7,292 bases of DNA. Source: Belnapia sp. (GTDB lineage Bacteria; Pseudomonadota; Alphaproteobacteria; Acetobacterales; Acetobacteraceae). Below, one piece after another: positions 1-5,740 of this stretch. The stretch covers positions 1 through 7,292 of the forward strand of contig JAQGIA010000372.1 of the NCBI GenBank assembly GCA_028291445.1, in the 5' to 3' direction. The position numbers and the translations under genes are program-made. Under the pieces are notes generated by a model. It was not told where the DNA came from. It worked only from the letters and a program-made list of their open reading frames with translations, and searched no databases. Within the stretch, counting starts at the first letter, position 1. Every line of letters starts with the position of its first letter.

Positions 1-1454
1 ACCGCCGGCGTCAGCCCATAGGCGATGGTCTGGATCTCGTCGGCGATGCGCTTGCGGGCGGCGAGGTCGGGGGCCCGGGCGAAGCCGGCGAGCAGCGGCG
101 GAATGCGCGCATCGCAGCTCCAGCCGGGATAATCGGCACAGCTATTGGCGACGTAGAAATGCGTCAGCGGCGAGATCATGTCGATGCCATTGGCATAGAC
201 CGAGAAGATGCCCCAGCCTTCCTTCCGCGCGCGCCGCGCCAGCACCGTGCCCCAGTCCATCACCTGCTGCTCCACGGTGAAGCCGGCCTGCTTGAGGTTC
301 TGCGCCAGCAGCATGGAGGCGGTCTGGCTGATGCTGCCCTGGACCTCCAGCATGATAACCGGCTGTCCGGCATAGCTGGTGGCGGCCAGTGCCGTGCGGG
401 CCTGCTCGATCGAGAAGGCGAAGGCCGTCGCCCCGGCGGTGCTTTCATAGGGGCTGTCGCACATCCAGAAGCTGCCGCAGCGGTCGACGGCATAGCGCGG
501 CGGCACGCCGATCGCCTGCATCACCGCCGGCTGGTCGACCAGCTGCCACAGCACCCGGCGGATCGCCGGATCGTCGAAGGGCGGCGCCATGTGGTTCAGA
601 CGGAAATTGCCCTGGAACATGTGCAGCCCGCCGAGCCCCATCAGCGTGATGCCGCGCGCGCGCTCCAGTCGCGGCAGCAGGTCGAAGGGGACGTATTGCT
701 GGTAGTCGATCTCGCCGGCCATCAGCGCGGTGGAGGCGGTCGCCTGGTCCGGCATGACCTTCAGGACGAGCTGGTCGATCTTCACCTGCTTGCCGCCCGC
801 GAGGAAATCGGCCGGCTCGGCACGCGGGACGTAGCCGGCGAATTTCTCCAGCACCATGCTGCTGCCGGGGCGCCAGAGATCGGCACGGAAGGTGAAGGGG
901 CCGCTGCCGACGATCTCGGTGATGCGGGTCTCGCCCGGGATGCGCGCCAGGCGTTCCGGCAGGATGAAGGGCACCGGCGCATTGGGCTTGCCCAGCACCT
1001 CGAGCACCAGGGGGAAGCTCTCGCGCAGCCGCAGCACGAGGGTCCGTGCATCGGCCGCCTCGAACTGCGCCCCGGCACCGAGCAGCAGCCGCCCCATGGC
1101 GTCCCTGGGCGCCCAGCGTTGCAACGAGAGCGCGCAGTCCCGCGCGGTGACCGCCGCGCCGTCATGGAAGCGCAGGCCCTCCCGCAGCAGGAAGCGCCAG
1201 ACCAGCCCATCCTCCGTGCTGGTGAAGCTCTCGACCATCTGCGGCCGGATGGCACCGGCGCTGTCCATGGCGAAGAGCGTGTCGAAGACGTGGTAGCCGA
1301 AGCTTCGGGTGATGGCGGCGGTGGTGAAATACGGGTCGAGGATCACCGCCTCGGACTCCAGCACCACATTCAGGATGGTGGCGGCCCGGGCCGGACGGGC
1401 CAGCGTGGCGGCCCCGCCCGCCAGCAGGATGGTACGCCTTGTCGTCGGCTGCAT
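1..1454 (-). CDS. ABC transporter substrate-binding protein, family 5 (peptide/nickel type), C-terminus cut by window edge
   Basis: This is the periplasmic ligand-binding component of a dipeptide/oligopeptide/nickel-type ABC importer. The frame stays open for 484 codons from the ATG at 1452-1454 to the left edge; family members are usually about 500-550 residues, so only a short C-terminal piece is missing. A GGGGGAG ribosome binding site (1462-1468) lies 7 nt before the start. Residues 1-24 form an export signal with a twin-arginine motif (T-R-R-T-I-L-L, residues 5-11), a hydrophobic core and an A-R-A cleavage site. Family-5 hallmarks follow: L-E-S-E-A-V-I-L-D-P near the mature N-terminus, a W-R-F-L-L-R-E-G-L-R-F-H-D-G segment at 86-99, G-S-G-P-F at 183-187, and a D-D-P-A-I-R-R-V-L segment in the second half. 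The gene is transcribed leftwards, so permease and ATPase genes would be expected beyond the left edge. It diverges from the acylase gene. The ligand cannot be read from sequence; a peptide or acylated amine is a guess from the neighbour. Confidence 0.93.
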   Translation of the reverse strand, partial: MQPTTRRTILLAGGAATLARPARAATILNVVLESEAVILDPYFTTAAITRSFGYHVFDTLFAMDSAGAIRPQMVESFTSTEDGLVWRFLLREGLRFHDGAAVTARDCALSLQRWAPRDAMGRLLLGAGAQFEAADARTLVLRLRESFPLVLEVLGKPNAPVPFILPERLARIPGETRITEIVGSGPFTFRADLWRPGSSMVLEKFAGYVPRAEPADFLAGGKQVKIDQLVLKVMPDQATASTALMAGEIDYQQYVPFDLLPRLERARGITLMGLGGLHMFQGNFRLNHMAPPFDDPAIRRVLWQLVDQPAVMQAIGVPPRYAVDRCGSFWMCDSPYESTAGATAFAFSIEQARTALAATSYAGQPVIMLEVQGSISQTASMLLAQNLKQAGFTVEQQVMDWGTVLARRARKEGWGIFSVYANGIDMISPLTHFYVANSCADYPGWSCDARIPPLLAGFARAPDLAARKRIADEIQTIAYGLTPA

Positions 1455-1481
1455 GGCGGGACTCCCCCGATGGACCAGGGC

Positions 1482-1511
1482 AGCATAGCCATCCCGCCAC
1501 GCCGGCGTCAC
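1482..1511 (-). promoter_or_regulatory. Candidate sigma70-type promoter for the binding-protein gene
   Basis: Read on the minus strand, GTGACG (1506-1511; four of six matches to TTGACA) is followed after 18 bp by TATGCT (1482-1487; four of six matches to TATAAT). Transcription would start near 1475, leaving a leader of about 20 nt that contains the GGGGGAG ribosome binding site. Spacing and position fit, but the match is moderate and alphaproteobacterial promoters are loosely conserved. Confidence 0.33.
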
Positions 1512-1540
1512 GCGGCCTGCGGTTGCCCGCTGCTCCGCGG

Positions 1541-1546
1541 TATGCT
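1541..1546 (+). promoter_or_regulatory. Possible -10 element for the acylase-DUF427 pair
   Basis: TATGCT lies 38 bp before the acylase start and is the same hexamer as the candidate -10 on the other strand of this divergent spacer. No convincing -35 hexamer sits 16-18 bp upstream (the bases there are CTGCGG or TGCGGT), so this is only a weak candidate. A dedicated activator or a different sigma factor could account for the poor -35. Confidence 0.18.
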
Positions 1547-1584
1547 CCTTCAAGGCTTCGCCGCATGAGTGAGGAACAACCGGG

Positions 1585-3894
1585 ATGATCGACCTCGCCG
1601 CCTACCTGCCGCAGTTGGATGGCGAATTGGCGGTGCCCGGGCTGCGGGCGCCGGTCACCATCCGGCGGGACGCCCAGGGGGTGCCGCATATTCAGGCCGC
1701 GACGGCGCATGACGCCTGGTTCGCCCTCGGTTTCGTACATGCCCAGGACCGGTTGTTCCAGATGGACCTGACCCGCCGCCGGGCGACCGGGCGGGCCGCC
1801 GAATTCCTCGGCGCCGCGGCCTTCGAGCAGGATGCGCTGGCGCGGCGGCTCGGTGTCGAGCGGGTCTCCCGGCGCGACTACGCCGCCGCGGCGGCGGCGA
1901 CCCGGATGATGCTCGACCGCTATGCCGAAGGGGTAAATGCGCTGATCGACGGCGCCACTCCCCTACCGGTCGAATATGCCCTGCTGGACGAGGTGCCCGA
2001 GCGCTGGGAGGGCTGGCACAGCATCGCGGTGATGCGACGGCTCGGCCTGTTGATGGGCTCCGTCTGGTTCAAGCTGTGGCGTGCCGCGGCCCTGCCGGTG
2101 GTTGGCGCCGAGCTGGTAGCCAAGCTGCGCTACGATGATGGCGGGCAGGATGCGCTGATCATCCCGCCGGGTGTCGATGCCACCCGCTGGACCGCGACCC
2201 TGGCCGAGCTGGCGCCCAGCATCGCCGCGCTGCTGTCGGCAGCGGCGCCGGATGCGGCGGGCGGCGGCAGCAACAACTGGGCGCTGGGGCCGGAGCGCAG
2301 CGCGACCGGCCGCCCGGTGCTGGCCGGCGATCCGCACCGGGTATTCGAGATTCCCAACATGTATGCGCAGCATCATGTCGCCTGCGATGAATTCGACGCC
2401 ATCGGCCTGACCGTGCCGGGTGTCCCGGCCTTTCCGCATTTCGCCCATAACGGCCGCGTCGCCTGGTGCGTCACGCATGCCTTCATGGATCTCTTCGACC
2501 TGTTCGTGGAGCGCTTCGACGCCGGCGCCGTGCATTACCGGTTCCGCGACGCCTGGCTGCCGGCGACCCACCGGCAGGAGACGATCGCGATCCGTGGCGC
2601 CGCGCCGCGAATGGTTGAGATCGTCGAGACCCACCACGGCGCGGTCATCGCCGGTGACCCGGCGCTCGGCACCGCCCTCACCCTTCGCACGGTGCAGACC
2701 GCCGAGACGGATTTCTCCTTCGACTGCCTGCCGCGGCTGTTGCAGGCCAGCTCGGTGGAGGCATTGTACGAAGCGACCCGCGGCTGGGGGCTGATCGACC
2801 ATAATCTGGTCGCTGCCGATACCGCCGGGCATATCGGCCAATTGGTCCGCGCCACCATGCCGCGGCGCCCGCGCGCCAACGGCTGGCTGCCGGTGCCGGG
2901 CTGGACCGGCGCGCATGAATGGAAGGGCTGGATTCCCTTCGATGCCATGCCGCGGGTGATCGACCCGCCGGGCGGCGTCATCGTCACCGCCAACAACCGG
3001 GTGGTGGCGGATGACCATCCCGACTACCTCTGCACCGATTGTCACCCCCCCTACCGCGCCCGGCGGATTGCCGAACTGATCGCGGGCGGTGCCTCGGCCA
3101 CGGCGGCCGGGGCGGCAGCGGTGCATGCCGACGTGCTCTCGCCGAATGCGCTGCTGGTGCGGGACCGGCTGGCGGCGATGCCCGCGCCCGCTGGGTCGGC
3201 AGGGCCGGTTGCGGCGTTGCGATCGCTGGTCCTCGACTGGGACGGGCGGATGGCGGTGGGCAGCCTGGCCGCCGCCGGCTATATCGCGCTGCGCCGGGCG
3301 CTTGTCGGGGTATTGGCCGAGCGCAGCGGATTGGCGGGTTTGGCCGGGCATCCCTACCTCTCGGTCGCGCCGGGCATCGTGCCGCAGAACCAGCTCTGGT
3401 GGTGTCTGCCGAAGCTGCTGCGCGACGACGATACGACACTGCTCGGCGGCTGGAGCTGGGAGCAGGCATTCGGCGAGGCGCTAAATCGGGCCGCGGCGGC
3501 GCCCATCGGCACGATGAGCGAAACCTGGGGCGAAGTGCATCGGCCGCGCTTCAGCCACCCTCTATCGACCCTGTTCCCCAAAGCCGGGCTGGACCCGCCG
3601 GCGCTGCCCTTGGGCGGGGATGGCGATACGGTCCAGGCCATCGGGCTCTTGCCCTCGGCCGGTCCGGCCGCCACCTATGGAGCGCTGGCCCGCTATGCCT
3701 TCGACGTCGGGGACTGGGACAACAGCCTCTGGGCGGTGTTCCACGGCGTCTCGGGCCGGCCCGGCAGCCTGCATTACGCCGATCAGAACCCGCTGTGGTC
3801 CGACTGCCGGATGGCACCGATGCGCTACAGCTGGGATCTGATCGCCCAGGAGGCGACGGCCACCCAAACCCTGCTTCCAGGAGCGCCCGCATGA
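1585..3894 (+). CDS. Penicillin acylase family protein (peptidase S45, Ntn hydrolase), probably cytoplasmic
   Basis: A 769-residue amidohydrolase of the penicillin G acylase/cephalosporin acylase/AHL acylase superfamily, normally made as a precursor that cleaves itself into alpha and beta chains. The alpha part shows the typical G-V-P-H-I and F-A-L-G-F-V-H-A-Q-D-R-L-F-Q-M-D segment (residues 32-61). After a spacer comes G-G-G-S-N-N-W-A-L-G; Ser229 (codon 2269-2271) should be the new beta-chain N-terminus and nucleophile. Further beta-chain landmarks are A-H-N-G-R-V-A-W (287-294), V-T-A-N-N-R (467-472, which supplies the oxyanion-hole Asn in the family), G-G-D-G-D-T-V, and H-Y-A-D-Q-N-P-L-W near the end. 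Length fits the family. GAGGAA (1571-1576) lies 8 nt before the start, and an in-frame TGA at 1570-1572 rules out an N-terminal extension. The N-terminus has no signal peptide, unlike secreted penicillin and AHL acylases. It overlaps the DUF427 gene by ATGA. The true substrate (peptide, N-acyl amino acid, lactone or other amide) is unknown. Confidence 0.93.
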   Translation: MIDLAAYLPQLDGELAVPGLRAPVTIRRDAQGVPHIQAATAHDAWFALGFVHAQDRLFQMDLTRRRATGRAAEFLGAAAFEQDALARRLGVERVSRRDYAAAAAATRMMLDRYAEGVNALIDGATPLPVEYALLDEVPERWEGWHSIAVMRRLGLLMGSVWFKLWRAAALPVVGAELVAKLRYDDGGQDALIIPPGVDATRWTATLAELAPSIAALLSAAAPDAAGGGSNNWALGPERSATGRPVLAGDPHRVFEIPNMYAQHHVACDEFDAIGLTVPGVPAFPHFAHNGRVAWCVTHAFMDLFDLFVERFDAGAVHYRFRDAWLPATHRQETIAIRGAAPRMVEIVETHHGAVIAGDPALGTALTLRTVQTAETDFSFDCLPRLLQASSVEALYEATRGWGLIDHNLVAADTAGHIGQLVRATMPRRPRANGWLPVPGWTGAHEWKGWIPFDAMPRVIDPPGGVIVTANNRVVADDHPDYLCTDCHPPYRARRIAELIAGGASATAAGAAAVHADVLSPNALLVRDRLAAMPAPAGSAGPVAALRSLVLDWDGRMAVGSLAAAGYIALRRALVGVLAERSGLAGLAGHPYLSVAPGIVPQNQLWWCLPKLLRDDDTTLLGGWSWEQAFGEALNRAAAAPIGTMSETWGEVHRPRFSHPLSTLFPKAGLDPPALPLGGDGDTVQAIGLLPSAGPAATYGALARYAFDVGDWDNSLWAVFHGVSGRPGSLHYADQNPLWSDCRMAPMRYSWDLIAQEATATQTLLPGAPA

Positions 3895-4250
3895 AGCTGC
3901 CAGGCCCAGACCATCCGATTGCGATAACCCCGACCCCGCAGCGGGTCCGCGTGCTGCTCGGCGGCCAGGTGGTGGCGGAGACGACGCGGGCGCTGACCCT
4001 GCAGGAAGCCAGCTACCCGGCGGTGCAATACATCCCACGGGCGGACGCGACGCTGGCGCTGTTCCGCAAGACGGATCGAAGCACCCACTGCCCCTACAAG
4101 GGCGATGCCAGCTACTACAGCATCGAGGCCGGCGGAAAGCGGGCCGAGAATGCGGTCTGGAGCTACGAGACCCCGTTTCCCACCATGGCGGAGATCGAGG
4201 GCCATTTCGCCTTCTACCCGGACCGGGTGGATGCGATCGAGATCGGCTGA
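3891..4250 (+). CDS. DUF427 domain-containing protein
   Basis: A 119-residue protein made of one DUF427 domain (Pfam also names it NTP_transf_9), a small mostly beta fold with no established enzymatic role. Family landmarks are G-G-Q-V-V-A-E-T near residue 24, Y-P-A-V-Q-Y-I-P-R (42-50), T-D-R-S-T-H-C-P-Y-K-G-D (61-72), A-V-W-S-Y-E-T-P (88-95) and F-Y-P-D-R-V-D (108-114). These cover nearly the whole protein, so it is complete. The frame is open far upstream inside the acylase gene, but the start at 3891 is chosen because homology begins there and AGGAG (3879-3883) sits 7 nt before it. The ATGA overlap with the acylase stop implies translational coupling, so the two are almost certainly one operon. 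The conserved Cys67-Pro-Tyr-Lys segment is the most likely functional site. No signal peptide is seen, so a cytoplasmic location is inferred, as for the acylase. Confidence 0.92.
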   Translation: MKLPGPDHPIAITPTPQRVRVLLGGQVVAETTRALTLQEASYPAVQYIPRADATLALFRKTDRSTHCPYKGDASYYSIEAGGKRAENAVWSYETPFPTMAEIEGHFAFYPDRVDAIEIG

Positions 4251-4287
4251 CACTGGTTGCGGCGTCGGGCAAAGTGGCATGGCTCGA

Positions 4288-4307
4288 CGCCGATGCTTCA
4301 TTCGGCG
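4288..4307. terminator. Hairpin between convergent genes, possible weak terminator
   Basis: CGCCGATG (4288-4295) can pair with CATTCGGCG (4299-4307) as an 8-bp stem with one bulged T and a CTT loop. A second short pair, GGCGCC at 4304-4309 and 4317-4322, overlaps it and could form an alternative stem. The site lies in the 85-bp gap where the DUF427 gene meets the minus-strand block head-on, a natural place for termination. No T-tract follows on either strand, so intrinsic termination is doubtful. Confidence 0.28.
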
Positions 4308-4335
4308 CCTAAACCGGGCGCCAATGGATCAGTAG

Positions 4336-4818
4336 TCACGCCAGCTTCGGGCGTGCCCCAGGAACCTGCTTCTGGGCTGCGCGCAGGGCGCCGTCGAGAG
4401 CCGACAAGGCCCGTCGCGGCTGGCCATCCGCCATTTCCTCCTGGGCCTGCAGGATGCCGGACAGCACCATCTCCAGCATCGGCGTCAGGCCATCATGGCT
4501 GATCGTCAGTCGCAGCCGGGTCTCGGCCAAGGCCAGATTGATCGCCGCGACCCGGCCATGATCCTTGCGGAGCGCGTGATCGGCGCCGAAGAGCAGGTCC
4601 AGCAGTTGCCCTGCCTCCTCCGAGCCAGCTGGCAACGGAAGCAGGTCAGGGCTGGGCGGATCCTGGGTATGGCCGGGCCCCTTCGGCATGAAGGGAACCA
4701 GGCTGGCGGTGAATAGGTCGAAATAGGGATGTCCGCCGGATACGGTCGGCATGGTCGTCTGCCTCATCTGCGGCACGATGCCGCCATCGGAGACATTGGA
4801 CCCCGACGGCGGCTTCAT
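4336..4818 (-). CDS. Hypothetical protein, 160 residues, family not recognised
   Basis: I do not recognise this protein. Codon use is strongly G/C-ending and the composition looks coding. Residues 1-65 are rich in Pro and Gly and probably disordered, apart from a short hydrophobic stretch P-Y-F-D-L-F-T-A-S-L-V-P-F-M (31-44). Residues 66-150 look helical, with E-E-A-G-Q-L-L-D-L-L-F-G near 67-78. The tail around 117-150 has spacing like one TPR-type helical hairpin (M-A-D-G-Q-P-R-R-A-L-S-A-L-D-G-A-L). There is no signal peptide and no cysteine. The start is uncertain: the ATG at 4816-4818 has no clear ribosome binding site, whereas an internal ATG at 4750-4752 (Met23) has GAGG 9 nt upstream (4762-4765). 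The shorter form would begin M-P-T-V-S-G-G. It lies 77 bp after the aldolase gene on the same strand and converges on the DUF427 gene. A regulatory or scaffold role would be guesswork. Confidence 0.62.
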   Translation of the reverse strand: MKPPSGSNVSDGGIVPQMRQTTMPTVSGGHPYFDLFTASLVPFMPKGPGHTQDPPSPDLLPLPAGSEEAGQLLDLLFGADHALRKDHGRVAAINLALAETRLRLTISHDGLTPMLEMVLSGILQAQEEMADGQPRRALSALDGALRAAQKQVPGARPKLA

Positions 4819-4866
4819 AACGCATATGAACGTGAGGCCGGTTTAGTTTCCGCAACGGGGCGGCAA

Positions 4867-4885
4867 TGCCGGCTCCGAACCGGCA
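4867..4885 (-). terminator. Hairpin just downstream of the aldolase gene, possible terminator
   Basis: TGCCGG (4867-4872) and CCGGCA (4880-4885) form a perfect 6-bp stem with a 7-nt loop. It begins 11 nt past the aldolase stop codon in the direction of transcription. Only two T residues follow on the minus strand, so it would be a poor intrinsic terminator, but its place suggests a 3' end or processing stem separating the aldolase from the gene at 4336-4818. Confidence 0.3.
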
Positions 4886-4895
4886 CCGACCGGGA

Positions 4896-5678
4896 TCATT
4901 CCTTGTAGTCGGGTTCCTTGCGGTCGAGGATCCGCTTCAGCGCGGCGAAATGCCACTCGGCATTCGACTTGCCGCCATACTTGTGGCCCGAGGCCTTGAA
5001 GCTGGCGATGGTGCCGTCGATGACATCCTGCGGCAGCATCTTCAGCGGCTTGCCGGTCCACATCGCGTAGAGCTGCACCTGGGCCACGCGCTCGATGTAA
5101 TAAAGCCGGTCATAGGCCTCGGCGACCGTCTTGCCGACGGTGGCGACGCCATGGTTCGCCATGATGAGGATGGTCTTGTCGCCGATCACGCCGGCCAGCC
5201 GCTCGCCCTCGGCGGGGTCGAAGGCAAGGCCGGTATAGGTCAGGTCATAGGCGGTGTTCATCATGGTGCCGAGCTCGGTCTGGCCGATCGGCAGGATGGT
5301 GGGGTCTTCGAGGCGCGAGAGGGCGCTGACGAAGGGCATGTGGGTATGGAACACCGCGGCGGCGGCGGGGATCGCCTTGTGGATCGGCGCATGGATACAA
5401 TAGGCGGAGCGCTCGATCTCGCCCTCGCCCGCCAGCAGGCTGCCGTCGTAGCCGACTTCCATGAAGCAGCTCGCGGTGACTTCGGACCAATGGGTGCCGA
5501 AGGGGATCTGGTAGTAGCGGTCCTCGGTGCCAGGCACGCGGAGGGTCAGGTGGTTGAAGATGCCCTCGTTGAAGCCGTGCATCACCGCCAGGCGATGCGC
5601 GGCGGCGAGGTCGACGCGGGCCTGCCAGCGCGCATCGGCCAAGGTGAGGTCCTGGGGTTGCAGCGATTCCAACGGCAT
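4896..5678 (-). CDS. Class II aldolase/adducin family protein
   Basis: A complete 260-residue zinc-dependent aldolase-fold protein. The family includes fuculose-1-phosphate aldolase and ribulose-5-phosphate 4-epimerase, plus a large adducin-like branch of mostly unknown substrates. Visible landmarks are H-G-F-N-E-G-I-F-N-H-L-T-L-R-V-P-G (34-50, in place of the usual G-N-I-S segment), A-V-F-H-T-H (108-113) giving metal ligands His111 and His113, and M-A-N-H-G (173-177) giving the third ligand His176. I cannot place the catalytic acid: the region before the His pair reads E-I-E-R-S-A-Y-C-I-H-A-P-I-H, which is closer to the adducin-like branch than to the sugar-phosphate aldolases. The AGGAG ribosome binding site sits about 7 nt before the start. 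A promoter-like site precedes it, and a hairpin follows its stop. No signal peptide is present, so it is cytoplasmic. The substrate is unknown. Confidence 0.93.
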   Translation of the reverse strand: MPLESLQPQDLTLADARWQARVDLAAAHRLAVMHGFNEGIFNHLTLRVPGTEDRYYQIPFGTHWSEVTASCFMEVGYDGSLLAGEGEIERSAYCIHAPIHKAIPAAAAVFHTHMPFVSALSRLEDPTILPIGQTELGTMMNTAYDLTYTGLAFDPAEGERLAGVIGDKTILIMANHGVATVGKTVAEAYDRLYYIERVAQVQLYAMWTGKPLKMLPQDVIDGTIASFKASGHKYGGKSNAEWHFAALKRILDRKEPDYKE

Positions 5679-5708
5679 GGGTTAGCTCCTCGGATTTGCG
5701 TGCCCAGG

Positions 5709-5736
5709 ATGCTAGGCCGATCCGCCGCCGGAGCAA
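5709..5736 (-). promoter_or_regulatory. Candidate promoter for the class II aldolase gene
   Basis: On the minus strand TTGCTC (5731-5736) and TAGCAT (5709-5714) are separated by 16 bp. The -10 matches the consensus at four of six positions and the -35 only at TTG. Transcription would start near 5702, giving a leader of about 24 nt with the AGGAG site. It lies in the 62-bp gap after the phosphoesterase-like gene, so the aldolase may be expressed independently. Confidence 0.28.
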
Positions 5737-5740
5737 CCTT

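Noticed and set aside
159..1568. A 469-codon plus-strand open frame opposite the binding-protein gene
   Set aside because: Its product is rich in Arg, Gly, His and Gln with no domain, while the opposite strand encodes a clear family-5 binding protein. It is an antisense shadow in GC-rich DNA.
1963..3351. A 462-codon minus-strand open frame inside the acylase gene
   Set aside because: Low-complexity Arg/Gly/His-rich product lying opposite the conserved catalytic core of the acylase; a compositional shadow.
3039..3890. Open frame extending the DUF427 gene upstream to give a 403-residue protein
   Set aside because: The extra 284 residues overlap the acylase beta chain out of frame and are Arg/Gly/Ala-rich. 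Domain homology and the AGGAG site both support the start at 3891.
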